NCBI GenBank assembly: GCA_025934915.1
Contig: JAICWG010000007.1
Location: 1 to 60,492 of the forward strand
Direction: 5' to 3'
Source: Nitrospira sp.
GTDB lineage: Bacteria; Nitrospirota; Nitrospiria; Nitrospirales; Nitrospiraceae
Length of the DNA: 60,492 bases
Both the position numbers and the translations under genes were made by a program. Numbering within the stretch: the first letter of the stretch is position 1; each line of letters begins with the position of its first letter. The notes under the pieces are model-generated. The model saw only the letters and a program-made list of their open reading frames with translations. It ran no database searches and was not told the DNA's origin. Positions 45,859 through 53,823 of the stretch are shown in pieces.

Positions 45859-46590
45859 ATGGCGAAGATTACCGAGATCGCCCCGGACCTATTTCGAATC
45901 ACGACCTTCGTTGAACCGTTCAATATTCAGTTCAGCCAGTTCTTGATGCGCGACGATGAGCCGCTGCTGTTTCATACCGGCCCGCGAGCACTGTTTCCCG
46001 AGGTCAGAGCCGCCGTGGCGTCGCTCATCGATCCGCAGGCCTTGCGCTGGATCGGGTTCAGTCATTTTGAGTCGGACGAATGCGCGACGGTGCCGGAGTG
46101 GCAGCAATTGGCTCCACACTCAGAAGCGGTGTGCAGCCTGGTGGGCAAGATGGTGAGCGTCGACGATTGTCTGGCGCTTCGTCCCGCCAAGGGGATGGTC
46201 GACGGCGAGGTGATCGAGACCGGGAAATACCGCTTCCGGTTTCTGGCAACGCCGCATGTCCCACACTGCTGGGAAGCGGGATTGATGTTCGAAGAAACGG
46301 AGCGGACGCTCCTGTGCTCGGATCTCTTTCACCAAAACGGGGACGTTGAACCGATGACGGAATCGGACGTGATCGATCGCTGTCGGAAGACGCTGGTGGA
46401 CTATCAGCAAGGACCGTTGGCAAATTACGTGCCCTATTGCTCGTTAACGGAGGCGACGCTGCACCGGCTGGCAGCGCTACAGCCGAAGCGGCTGGCAACC
46501 ATGCATGGCTCGGTCTACATCGGTGATGGGGGCAAAGCGCTTCACGATCTTGCTGTTGTTTGGCAGGAGATCCTCAGTCCGCCGTCATGA
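45859..46590 (+). CDS. metallo-beta-lactamase fold protein of flavodiiron type, no flavodoxin domain
   Basis: A 243-residue MBL-fold protein. The metal ligands follow the diiron pattern of flavodiiron proteins: His69, Glu71, Asp73 in SHFESDEC, His133 in [11 protein letters not shown], Asp155 in [10 protein letters not shown], and a C-terminal MHGS histidine. Flavodiiron proteins reduce oxygen or nitric oxide using a C-terminal flavodoxin domain, which is absent here. So it may work with a separate electron donor or have another substrate. The ATG follows GGAGGTG. It is monocistronic. Confidence 0.85.
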   Translation: MAKITEIAPDLFRITTFVEPFNIQFSQFLMRDDEPLLFHTGPRALFPEVRAAVASLIDPQALRWIGFSHFESDECATVPEWQQLAPHSEAVCSLVGKMVSVDDCLALRPAKGMVDGEVIETGKYRFRFLATPHVPHCWEAGLMFEETERTLLCSDLFHQNGDVEPMTESDVIDRCRKTLVDYQQGPLANYVPYCSLTEATLHRLAALQPKRLATMHGSVYIGDGGKALHDLAVVWQEILSPPS

Positions 46591-46624
46591 TCCCAAGGAC
46601 TGAGGAATAGGGATTCAGCGGCGC

Positions 46625-46654
46625 TTGACCCGAGTCCATAAACAAGCGGAGAAT
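46625..46654 (+). promoter_or_regulatory. possible promoter, TTGACC-N18-GAGAAT
   Basis: Upstream of the NAD(P)-binding protein gene. It shares GGCGCTTGAC and GAGAATGTG with 44329-44357. Tentative. Confidence 0.3.
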
Positions 46655-46706
46655 GTGTCTGCTCCATCTATATGTTTTTAGATTGTCTGCAACAAGCACA
46701 GGAACC

Positions 46707-47333
46707 ATGAAAATCACCGTTATCGGAGCCTCAGCCGGAGTGGGACTCCAAGCCACGCGGCTCGCCCTTGAGAAGGGACATGAGGTCGCCACCCTATCGC
46801 GCCGGGTCGTTTCACTTCCGGATCACGCTAAACTGAGAAGAGTGCAGGGTAGTGCGACTAGTCTGAATAATGTAAGAGCCGCAGCAGAAAGGGCTGACGC
46901 CATCCTGGTGACACTCGGCGTGAAAAGCCCCTTTGCCACCATGCTGTTTTCCGACTCAGTGCGCATCTTGTTGCGCGTGTTACAAGAAACCGGTTCCTCC
47001 TCAACAGTCATCGCGCTCACCGGATTCGGTGCAGGCGACAGCTGGAGCTACAATTCTCTCCCCATGAAGCTCCTCTTCACGCTGCTTCTCAAGAAAGTCT
47101 ATGCGGACAAGAGTGAGCAGGAGCGTGTGATAGCCAATGGGTATCCACGCTGGGAGATCGTGCGCCCGGGCCGGTTAACCAACGGCGCCATGACGAGCCA
47201 TTATCGTGTCTTGGACGATCTGGTGGAAGGGATGAAAGTTGACGCTATTTCTCGCGCTGATGTGGCGCATTTCATGGTGGCTCAGGCCGAGCACCCGACT
47301 TACCTAAGTAAGTACGTAGCGCTCACCTACTGA
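46707..47333 (+). CDS. NAD(P)-binding Rossmann protein (atypical SDR)
   Basis: A 208-residue protein starting MKITVIGASAGVGLQATRLALEKGHEVATLSRR, the glycine-rich nucleotide motif of atypical short-chain dehydrogenases (NmrA/YwnB-like). VIALTGFGAGDSW and VRPGRLTNG are further typical segments; the Tyr-x3-Lys catalytic pair of classical SDRs is not clear. These proteins act as reductases or redox sensors. I use the ATG at 46707; the longer frame to 46653 adds an unlikely leader. It converges with the DUF5069 gene and overlaps it by seven bases. Confidence 0.82.
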   Translation: MKITVIGASAGVGLQATRLALEKGHEVATLSRRVVSLPDHAKLRRVQGSATSLNNVRAAAERADAILVTLGVKSPFATMLFSDSVRILLRVLQETGSSSTVIALTGFGAGDSWSYNSLPMKLLFTLLLKKVYADKSEQERVIANGYPRWEIVRPGRLTNGAMTSHYRVLDDLVEGMKVDAISRADVAHFMVAQAEHPTYLSKYVALTY

Positions 47334-47776
47334 CAATGATGTGCTGGCTCTCGTCTTGGAACGGCCCGTCCTTCTTCTAGATCTTGAAGATCCGACCAAG
47401 CTGTAATATCGGTGCGGGATGGATCGATGGCGGCCAAGTATTTTTTGAACTTGGCCGCACTCTCTGGCGAACTTGGTCCGCGTGCCAACAGCTTCTGATT
47501 CCATTCTTCCAATTCGGCAGGCTGCTGCGGTGTTGCCGTTTGCTCAAGCCACTTCACAACTTCCTCATCGGTGGAATTGGCCTGAACCGCAGCCGTGAAC
47601 TGATCGCTGGTAATTCCAACAAACTCCATCAGCCGTTCGTCCATCGGACAAGGATAGATATATTCCCCCTCTGTTCCTGCGAGCGCAGCCCGGCACTTGT
47701 CGATCATGCGGGCGAGGTGGGCATAGCCCGCCAGCTTGAATCGCATGCTGCGAGGGAAGTTTTTGCGTAAATCCAT
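47327..47776 (-). CDS. DUF5069 domain protein
   Basis: A 149-residue cytoplasmic protein, MDLRKNFPRSMRFKLAGYAHLARMIDKCRAALAGTEGEYIYPCPMDERLMEFVGI, the DUF5069 signature as I know it. Function is unknown. The start ATG at 47776 lies three bases from the TTAG target duplication of MITE copy B, so the element has inserted directly in its upstream region and may have displaced or replaced its promoter. Its ribosome site, if any, would be inside the element junction. Confidence 0.85.
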   Translation of the reverse strand: MDLRKNFPRSMRFKLAGYAHLARMIDKCRAALAGTEGEYIYPCPMDERLMEFVGITSDQFTAAVQANSTDEEVVKWLEQTATPQQPAELEEWNQKLLARGPSSPESAAKFKKYLAAIDPSRTDITAWSDLQDLEEGRAVPRREPAHHCQ

Positions 47777-47782
47777 CGTTAG

Positions 47783-48030
47783 CAGGATGCTGAAAAAGTC
47801 CGCCAGCGGCGTTCTCGCATCGCTCAGAGGTTCAACGTACCACCGGGCAAGAGCTGCCGGAGCAGCTCGGGGTGGGTTGGGTGCGAAAGATTACGCCTCG
47901 CCACTTCGCTCGCTGCGGCCTTGCTGGACGGCCTTTTTGAGCATCCTCATCCTAAAGTTATTCTGGCGTTGGCACCGTACGGAACATTCCAGCCATATAG
48001 TTGGCATCAACCGAGTTTGTCCGCAACCTG
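47783..48030. mobile_element. MITE-like element, copy B, with TTAG target duplication
   Basis: A 248-base non-coding element with the same plan as 23376-23574. Left end CAGGATGCTGAAAAAGTC, right end (complement) CAGGTTGCGGACAAACTC, inner arm CCTTTTTGAGCATCCT at 47932-47947. It is flanked by TTAG on both sides (47779-47782 and 48031-48034), a four-base target duplication. The right TTAG contains the stop codon (TAA) of the DUF3386 gene. About 50 extra bases compared with copy A lie in the middle of the hairpin. Confidence 0.85.
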
Positions 48031-48702
48031 TTAGAGCAATTTGTGGTTCTTGAAGGTCAGACTTTTGACAACAACTTGACCGTTCTCATAGGTAATGATT
48101 CGCCTGGTTGCTGGAAGATCAGACGAGCCGACGCGGACATGGGTGTCGGTGAAGCTTTCCACGTTGGTCAGTTTGCCGTCGGTCGGCGAATAGTAATAGA
48201 CCGTGTACTTGGTTGTGAGATTCTTCTGGTCCTGCGTGACCGCGCTTTCTTCCACATTGATGGTAAAAGCGAACGGATTCATGCCCGGATGCGCCATTTT
48301 GCGATTGATCTGTGTGATGCGGTTGTCCTTGATCCGGTAGAAGGAATTCGAACCATGGATGTTCAGTTTGGTGCCGAACGGATGACCGTCTTCTTCCATC
48401 GTCAAGGCATACTTTCCGTCAGACTCTTCGAAGCTCCGTGGTCCACGATGGACCGCGATCATGCCCAGTTGCTCTTGCGCCCATTTTTGGGTCTCGCCAT
48501 CGCCGAGCTGAACGGATACCTCGCGGGGGCCTTTGACGATGATGGGGCCGCTGATTTCTTTCCCATTCACATTCACGATGAGGTCGGCCGTAAACCCCTT
48601 AAAGTCTTTTTGCCAGCGTGCGGTCATTTCGAACGCCCGGCGCAGTAGATCGCGCGCTTGAGGGGCATCGGTGACGGTTGAAGATTCTTGTGTGGGCTCC
48701 AT
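48031..48702 (-). CDS. DUF3386-like protein
   Basis: A 223-residue protein without signal peptide: RDLLRRAFEMTARWQKDFKGFTADLIVNVNGKEISGPIIVKGPREVSVQL, and later GSNSFYRIKDNRITQINRKM. It resembles DUF3386, known in cyanobacteria and plants; function unknown, with a beta-rich lipocalin-like look. The stop codon TAA lies in the target duplication of MITE copy B. The promoter must be within 48703-48983, shared with the divergent Lys-rich gene. Confidence 0.75.
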   Translation of the reverse strand: MEPTQESSTVTDAPQARDLLRRAFEMTARWQKDFKGFTADLIVNVNGKEISGPIIVKGPREVSVQLGDGETQKWAQEQLGMIAVHRGPRSFEESDGKYALTMEEDGHPFGTKLNIHGSNSFYRIKDNRITQINRKMAHPGMNPFAFTINVEESAVTQDQKNLTTKYTVYYYSPTDGKLTNVESFTDTHVRVGSSDLPATRRIITYENGQVVVKSLTFKNHKLL

Positions 48703-48983
48703 GGTGGATCTCCTCTTAAAAAAACGTATCGACGTTCTATACTTATACCGGTATGTGCGATCGTACTCAATAGTGAAATCCCCCTGGGCCGATGGCCTTT
48801 CTTATGTGCGAGAGCCTTGTATGAGGCATCGTATGAGGCATCGCACGGTCGCGCAACATTCGATATTCCAAAAAACATCATAATTCTGATATACTTCGGC
48901 AATTTTAATCCGTGAGCGTGAAATTGGAACCGCAGCAACCCTGATCGGGTCAAGCGGTTAGCCTGTGTTGAGGAAGGATGGGC
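48703..48983. promoter_or_regulatory. divergent intergenic region with a 12-bp tandem repeat
   Basis: About 280 bases between two divergent genes. GTATGAGGCATC occurs twice in tandem (48819-48842). A-rich and TA-rich stretches near 48720-48750 could hold the minus-strand promoter. No clear boxes can be called. Confidence 0.4.
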
Positions 48984-49331
48984 ATGGAACGACGAGCTGC
49001 TTCGCATACCGAAGAAGAAGAGATGAATCAACGCCGCAAACTCTTGAGTGCGGCGAGACGAGGCGACACGAAAGCCATCAGCAAGCTGTTCGAGCTCTAT
49101 CAAGTACGCGTGCTCATTGGAGACCAACTGGCCAAAGTCAACCGCACCTTCACCTACGTGGCTCCTGTGAAGCATTCTCAGAGCAGCAAGTCAAAGTCTG
49201 CGGAGAAAAGTGAAAAATCAAGCACGTCGAACGCAGCGAAGAAATCAGGCAAAGCCTCTAGAGAGGCTGTCAACAAGGAGCCGGCAGGCACAATTAAAAA
49301 GTCGGCCAAGAGCCCATCCAAACATAAATAA
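48984..49331 (+). CDS. small basic protein with Lys/Ser/Ala-rich tail
   Basis: About 115 residues. Residues 1-60 (MERRAASHTEEEEMNQRRKLLSAARRGDTKAISKLFELYQVRVL) look like a short folded helical part. Residues 60-115 are a low-complexity tail rich in Lys, Ser and Ala (KSAEKSEKSSTSNAAKKSGKAS...KSAKSPSKHK), like histone H1 or bacterial HU tails. It may bind DNA or RNA. I start at the second ATG (48984) because GAGGAAGG sits six bases before it. No family recognised. Confidence 0.6.
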   Translation: MERRAASHTEEEEMNQRRKLLSAARRGDTKAISKLFELYQVRVLIGDQLAKVNRTFTYVAPVKHSQSSKSKSAEKSEKSSTSNAAKKSGKASREAVNKEPAGTIKKSAKSPSKHK

Positions 49332-49343
49332 AAGAAGATCGGA

Positions 49344-49640
49344 TTACTGCACGGCCACTCTGAGCCCGCCTCCTGCAAGTTTTGCCGCAATATCATCCGC
49401 TTGTTCTGTCGATCCGGTGAAAACGATGGCTTCCCCCTCATGATCGATCCGATAGGCCAACTCAAATGCCTTTGTCGAGGTCATCGCAGGAATAAACCGG
49501 CAAAATAGCTCGATCACTTGCTGGTAGGTGTGACAGTCGCAGTTGTAGACGACGACACGAGACTCAAATCCGGTTCCCGAACCGATTTGCACATCTTCGC
49601 TGGTTTCCGGAATTGTCTGTGGTGTGGAAGGTGTCGGCAT
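49344..49640 (-). CDS. ClpS-like adaptor protein
   Basis: A 98-residue protein whose second half, VVVYNCDCHTYQQVIELFCRFIPAMTSTKAFELAYRIDHEGEAIVFTGSTEQADDIAAKL, fits the ClpS fold that brings N-degron substrates to ClpAP. The N-degron pocket normally reads NDD after the first strand; here it is N-C-D, so binding specificity may differ. A His is kept in DHEGEA. No clpA is near. It faces the Lys-rich gene tail to tail, twelve bases apart. Confidence 0.75.
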   Translation of the reverse strand: MPTPSTPQTIPETSEDVQIGSGTGFESRVVVYNCDCHTYQQVIELFCRFIPAMTSTKAFELAYRIDHEGEAIVFTGSTEQADDIAAKLAGGGLRVAVQ

Positions 49641-49673
49641 GGAGCGGGGCTTCTAGCAGGCCTGGCGGAAACG

Positions 49674-49781
49674 AATGAAGCTCCCCGCAGCAAGCTGCGG
49701 GGTATCACAGAACTCAATTCCGAAGACTTCTCGGAAGGAGAGGCCAACCCCGTAGCGAGCTACGGGGAATGTCAAGTTCAA
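49674..49781. repeat. 108-bp three-hairpin REP-like element, copy 2
   Basis: Exact inverse copy of 28077-28184, located between the ClpS-like start and a small gene end. It holds the same three hairpins. Identity over all 108 bases, ending sharply on both sides, indicates recent copying or strong conversion. Confidence 0.85.
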
Positions 49782-49810
49782 CTGTGAATCGCCGGACGCC
49801 ATGCAGGAGA

Positions 49811-50023
49811 TTACACCTTGTCCATATCGATCACTTCGGTCGCATCCCAGAGGTTTTTCAACTCAGCGTCAGCCAAGTCCTTTTCACGATCCGCTTCCGT
49901 TTCTTCGCCGAACGACTGTCGCGGTGCTATCGATGCGGCGCCCGTGCGTCTCTCCTCAGCGGCCGATGCGGTGGTTGCCTGAGGACGGCGCCGTTTCTTT
50001 GACGGATCCATGTTGACCGGCAT
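49811..50023 (-). CDS. small hypothetical protein
   Basis: A 70-residue hydrophilic protein, MPVNMDPSKKRRRPQATTASAAEERRTG..., with a basic N-terminal patch and an acidic C-terminal helix (EETEADREKDLADAELKNLWDATEVIDMDKV). The ATG at 50023 is preceded by GGGAGGAA at good spacing, which supports translation. No family recognised. It lies between REP copy 2 and hemW, on the same strand as hemW, 138 bases downstream of it. Confidence 0.6.
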   Translation of the reverse strand: MPVNMDPSKKRRRPQATTASAAEERRTGAASIAPRQSFGEETEADREKDLADAELKNLWDATEVIDMDKV

Positions 50024-50161
50024 GAGGTTCCTCCCGATAACGCTGTAGTCTTCTCTAACTGCGACCGTCTTGTCAATCGGCGAAAGGCGCGTGATGACCG
50101 AGACCAGGATGGATTCTACCAACCCAGCCGGATATTCGATGTGCCGGTTCTCGTGATCCGC

Positions 50162-51292
50162 TCAAAACAACTGTTCCGCCACCGTATCAGCATAGCGCCG
50201 ACCTAAGGAAGTCAGTCGTACCCGATCGTGATCGGCATCGAGCAGACCCTTCGCGACGAGTTCGTCGATCTGACGATCTCGTTCCGCTGCGCTGACGACT
50301 GTGCGGGGGACACCATGCAGAAGGCGCAAGCCGAACACAAGGGCATCTCGCTGGCGCTCGGATGCCGAGAGGATCGTACGGTCAGTCACCGGCAGACGGT
50401 TGTCGTTCAAGCATGCTGCATAGGCTTCGAGGTCGGCCACATTTCCAAACCGGACTCCATGGAGATAGGACTGCGCGCTGGGGCCGAGTCCAAGATACTC
50501 GCCACCGGTCCAGTAAAGGAGATTATGGCGACAGGCATAGTTGGGTTTGGCATAGTTGGAAATTTCGTAGCGGGAAAATCCCGTTTCGGCAAGGAAACGC
50601 TCCGCCGCTGATTCCATGTCGATCTGAAGCATGTCGTCAGGCGGCAGGACAAGATTCCGAGCGATGTCCTGAGCGAGCCTGGTGCCCTCCTCAATGGTCA
50701 GGGCATAGCAGGAGATATGCGATGGGGCAAGCGTCATGAGCGATTCCAAAGTGCGTATCCAATCCTGTAACGACTGGCCCTGCAACCCATACATCAGATC
50801 GAGATTGATATTGCTGAATCCGGCGCGACGCGCAGCCTGAACCGCGGCCGCCGTATCCTGCACTTGTCCAAAACGACCAATGGAGACGAAATCCTTGTCC
50901 GTCATGGACTCCGCTCCAAAGCTGATCCGATTGAATCCAGCATCAGCCAAGACAGTGAGGTCTCGTACGGTGACGGAGGAAGGGTGTGCCTCCACCGTGA
51001 CCTCGGTCGCGCCATCGGTCGGCCATATGGCTCGAATCAGCGTCAGAATCGTGGCCAATTGATCGGCGGGGAGGGACGTCGGCGTCCCGCCACCGAAATA
51101 GATGCTCTGCAAAGCGCGGCCATCCTGGGGCTCTTGCCGACGATAGTGTGAAATTTCTTGGACGAGCGCGGAGTGAAACAGCGCCATCCGATCGGGATGA
51201 GCAATTTCGAGATAGAAGGCGCAAAAGTGGCAACGGCGGCGACAAAAAGGGATATGAACATACAGACCGAGGTCTTCGTCCGAAGGACTCAT
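50162..51292 (-). CDS. hemW: HemW-type radical SAM haem chaperone
   Basis: A 376-residue radical SAM protein. LYVHIPFCRRRCHFCAFYLE holds the [4Fe-4S] cysteines (Cys17, 21, 24) with the CxFCAFY form of HemW. SIYFGGGTPTSLPADQL and NLDLMYGLQGQSLQDW are further family motifs, and the HemN C-terminal domain ends it. HemW hands haem to cytochromes, and earlier annotation as coproporphyrinogen oxidase is common. It overlaps the upstream gene by four bases. Confidence 0.9.
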   Translation of the reverse strand: MSPSDEDLGLYVHIPFCRRRCHFCAFYLEIAHPDRMALFHSALVQEISHYRRQEPQDGRALQSIYFGGGTPTSLPADQLATILTLIRAIWPTDGATEVTVEAHPSSVTVRDLTVLADAGFNRISFGAESMTDKDFVSIGRFGQVQDTAAAVQAARRAGFSNINLDLMYGLQGQSLQDWIRTLESLMTLAPSHISCYALTIEEGTRLAQDIARNLVLPPDDMLQIDMESAAERFLAETGFSRYEISNYAKPNYACRHNLLYWTGGEYLGLGPSAQSYLHGVRFGNVADLEAYAACLNDNRLPVTDRTILSASERQRDALVFGLRLLHGVPRTVVSAAERDRQIDELVAKGLLDADHDRVRLTSLGRRYADTVAEQLF

Positions 51293-51561
51293 CGTTTCAG
51301 CGAAAGAGGAAGAGGTTGTGAGAAATCCTTAGCCACGACGATTTCGATTTCGTCGGACGGTGATACGCCTCGGTTGCGGATGTGCGATGTCCACCCGTCA
51401 TGCCTGCGGAGCGCCTCAAAGACGGATTTGAGCAGTTGCGGTTTGATCCGGGCTTCCCACTCATACAGCCAATTGCGTTCATCTTCATCTCCGGTATAGT
51501 CGTCCGGAAACGAAGCTTCCAATGTGAAGCGAATAGTAAACGTTTTGTCTTCCTGGTACAT
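51289..51561 (-). CDS. small hypothetical protein upstream of hemW
   Basis: A 90-residue acidic protein, MYQEDKTFTIRFTLEASFPDDYTGDEDERNWLYEWEARIKPQLLKSVFEALRRHDGWTSHIRNRGVSPSDEIEIVVAKDF, with a compact alternating strand-helix pattern. No family recognised. Its end overlaps the hemW start by four bases, so the two are translationally coupled. It is probably cytoplasmic, as no signal or membrane helix is present. Confidence 0.7.
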   Translation of the reverse strand: MYQEDKTFTIRFTLEASFPDDYTGDEDERNWLYEWEARIKPQLLKSVFEALRRHDGWTSHIRNRGVSPSDEIEIVVAKDFSQPLPLSLKR

Positions 51562-51629
51562 ACAATCCCTGTCGTTGCGATTCAGTCGGTGTGATTTTAT
51601 AATGCTCTTGGCAACCGAAGGAGTCAGCT

Positions 51630-51854
51630 ATGCCTATCTTCGAATATGTGTGCCGCGAATGCAATCACCGTTTTGAACTGTTGGTCCAAGGATCGGCGGA
51701 GGCGGCTTGTCCGCAGTGCAAGACGACCAAGCTCGATAAACAGTTCTCTGCCTTTGGAGTCGGGGCCACGAGTGGCTGGGCGCCCTCAGCCGGTCCCGGC
51801 GCGTGCGGCAGTTGCGGCGATCCTCGCGGACCCGGCGCTTGCTCGATGAACTGA
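51630..51854 (+). CDS. FmdB-family zinc ribbon protein
   Basis: A 74-residue protein with an N-terminal zinc ribbon, MPIFEYVCRECNHRFELLVQGSAEAACPQCKTTKLDKQFSAFG (Cys8, 11, 27, 30), the FmdB/CxxC-CxxC-SSSS family of putative regulators. The tail is rich in Gly, Ala and Cys (GACGSCGDPRGPGACSMN). Short members of this family are widespread and their role is not established. It starts eight bases before the next gene's reading region, likely one transcript. Confidence 0.88.
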   Translation: MPIFEYVCRECNHRFELLVQGSAEAACPQCKTTKLDKQFSAFGVGATSGWAPSAGPGACGSCGDPRGPGACSMN

Positions 51855-51861
51855 ACAGGCG

Positions 51862-52188
51862 ATGAGCATGCAGGATGACCAGGCGGTGCAACGCGCGATC
51901 TCGAGCATCGCTCAATCCGATCCGCTCATCAAGCTGCTGCAGCAAGTGCGATTGGGCCGAATGAAACCCACCGATACGGGCTTACTCGCTGTAACGGAGT
52001 CTTGGCTGGGTATTTACGAGAAAGCCTTGGCCACGGAAGGTCTGACTCAATCCCGTCTGCGCCGTCTCAACCCGTCCCCTCGGCTCACAGTTCTCATCGA
52101 GACTGGAGTGCTCACCGACGATCACTCGGGCGTGACTGCCCTGAGGGCCGTTTACGATGAATTGCTGGCTCGTACCCCCGCTGAATAG
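51862..52188 (+). CDS. small hypothetical protein
   Basis: A 108-residue helical cytoplasmic protein, MSMQDDQAVQRAISSIAQSDPLIKLLQQVRLGRMKPTDTGLLAVTESWLGIYEKALATEGL.... No family recognised. It follows the FmdB gene by seven bases and its end overlaps the next gene by 32 bases in another frame. The downstream start could therefore be internal, but coupling is also plausible. Confidence 0.6.
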   Translation: MSMQDDQAVQRAISSIAQSDPLIKLLQQVRLGRMKPTDTGLLAVTESWLGIYEKALATEGLTQSRLRRLNPSPRLTVLIETGVLTDDHSGVTALRAVYDELLARTPAE

Positions 52189-52867
52189 ATTGCTCGCATT
52201 CCTCCTTCCTCTCTTGTGTCTGTCCTGTTTGATCATCTTGCCGACCACAATACAGGCGGAAGATGAAATCGGGCTTCGCCCCCTGAGAACGATTCTTCCA
52301 GCTAAGATTGCCTCGATTCTTCCCCCTGACACGCATATGCTGATCGAGCGGAGCGCCATCGAAGCATTTCTTGTGGCTCTGGAAGGGGCACCTCCCGATT
52401 GGCCCACAGTCTATGGTCACGGTCACCATGATCCGGGACATGATGAGCGGCTATTTAACCTGAACCGCGAGCGAGATACTGCACGAGAAGGGAACCCCGT
52501 TCTGAACCGGCGTGTGGCGTTCGTCTGGCCTGGAGAATTGTCGCAATTCGATCCCGAAACCAAGAGCTATGCGGTGGCGGTCGGACCAGAGTTCAATGCA
52601 ACAGATTGGGGGATGGTGCGATTCAAGCCCGAGGAGTTCCCAAACAATCTGCGCGTGAAACCGGACAAGAAACCCGCCGGTCGGATCAGTCGGAGCCTCG
52701 CCAAACATGAAAAAGTTCAAGTGTCGGTCGTGATGGCCGGTATGCTGATTCCCTCCGAGTCGATCATCTATGATTTCTCGCATGAGGAGGAAGGGGTTGG
52801 CCTCATCATGCCTGTGGTGAGGGTTGAACAGGTGGAGATTCTTTTCAAAGCGCCTCAAGCGCCTTGA
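52157..52867 (+). CDS. exported hypothetical protein
   Basis: A 236-residue protein with a strong signal peptide (LLAFLLPLLCLSCLIILPTTIQA, cleavage near residue 34). The mature part contains YGHGHHDPGHDERLFNLNRERD, a His/Asp-rich stretch that could bind metal, and FVWPGELSQFDPETKSYAVAVGPEFNATDWG. I recognise no family. The ATG at 52157 has GAGGG ten bases upstream. It is convergent with the SUMF1 gene, 71 bases away, where I see no clear terminator. Confidence 0.65.
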   Translation: MNCWLVPPLNRLLAFLLPLLCLSCLIILPTTIQAEDEIGLRPLRTILPAKIASILPPDTHMLIERSAIEAFLVALEGAPPDWPTVYGHGHHDPGHDERLFNLNRERDTAREGNPVLNRRVAFVWPGELSQFDPETKSYAVAVGPEFNATDWGMVRFKPEEFPNNLRVKPDKKPAGRISRSLAKHEKVQVSVVMAGMLIPSESIIYDFSHEEEGVGLIMPVVRVEQVEILFKAPQAP

Positions 52868-52938
52868 TGTCACTGAAGCGCGAGTCCGTTGCGCAGGTAT
52901 GAGTTGGCGCGGTCGAGGGGCTACATTGCTGCAGCTCG

Positions 52939-53823
52939 TCAATACGCGTCTTTTGCGCAACGAAAGCCGGTACCGCTGGGACGGCTGTCCATCGTGCCCC
53001 AATCGCGATCGGTTGTGCGGAGGCTAGTAGCTGGTTTGAGCCATGACCCGCCACGCATGGCTTTGATCGCCCCTCGAATCGGACCCGTCGGGTCTGTGAG
53101 TGGGGCATTTTTATAATAATTCGGATCGTACCAATCTTGTACCCATTCCGCTGCATTGCCGGCCATCCCGAATAGACCGTAAGGGCTTAGTGATTGTTGA
53201 AAACTGTCGACCGGCATGGTCAAAACTTCTCCCTGTATCCCGTTCTCCTTCGCCAGACGAGCGCCTTCGCCTCTGACCCAGAAGGCATCCCAATCCGCTC
53301 CGCTATTGAACTCGATCGTCCGTTGCGCCCAGTAGCTGGCGCTATTCGCCATGGTAAAGTCCCAGGTGTTTCCCCAGGGGTACCGCCGGCCATCGGTTCC
53401 GCGTGCGGCCTTTTCCCACTCCGCTTCGGTCGGGAGGCGTTTCCCAGCCCAGCGGCAGTAGGCGTCGGCATCCTCCCAGCTCACATTGACGACGGGATGG
53501 CGTTCGATGCCTGGGATGGGGCGATCGTTCCTCCAGAGAGTTGCGGCTTGGCTTGCATTTGCCGGAGAGCGATGCCTCGTCGCTCGCACAAAGTCGGCAT
53601 AGACCTGGTTGGTCACCTCAAAACGGTCAAGGAAAAATCCGCTGAGGTAAACACGTCGTTCCGGACGTTCGTCAGGGAAGCCATCGCTACCCTCGGGGCT
53701 TCCCATCGTAAACTCTCCCGGAGGAATCAGGGCCATGTCTAGGGGGATGTCAGCGCCGGTAGCCCACGGGTCATGGCCGACGGCAAGGAAAAATACACAC
53801 AAGGAAAGGAAGGATCGGGCCAT
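52939..53823 (-). CDS. formylglycine-generating-enzyme-like (SUMF1) exported protein
   Basis: About 294 residues: signal peptide (MARSFLSLCVFFLAVGHDPWA), then a SUMF1 domain with MALIPPGEFTMGSPEGSDGFPDERPERRVYL, NVSWEDADAYCRWAGKRLPTEAEWEKAARG and GMAGNAAEWVQDWY, ending RPSGTGFRC. The catalytic cysteine pair of true formylglycine-generating enzymes is not evident and no sulfatase is near, so it is likely a non-catalytic relative of the NirV kind. Its ATG overlaps the stop of the upstream gene by one base (TAATG). Confidence 0.85.
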   Translation of the reverse strand: MARSFLSLCVFFLAVGHDPWATGADIPLDMALIPPGEFTMGSPEGSDGFPDERPERRVYLSGFFLDRFEVTNQVYADFVRATRHRSPANASQAATLWRNDRPIPGIERHPVVNVSWEDADAYCRWAGKRLPTEAEWEKAARGTDGRRYPWGNTWDFTMANSASYWAQRTIEFNSGADWDAFWVRGEGARLAKENGIQGEVLTMPVDSFQQSLSPYGLFGMAGNAAEWVQDWYDPNYYKNAPLTDPTGPIRGAIKAMRGGSWLKPATSLRTTDRDWGTMDSRPSGTGFRCAKDAY

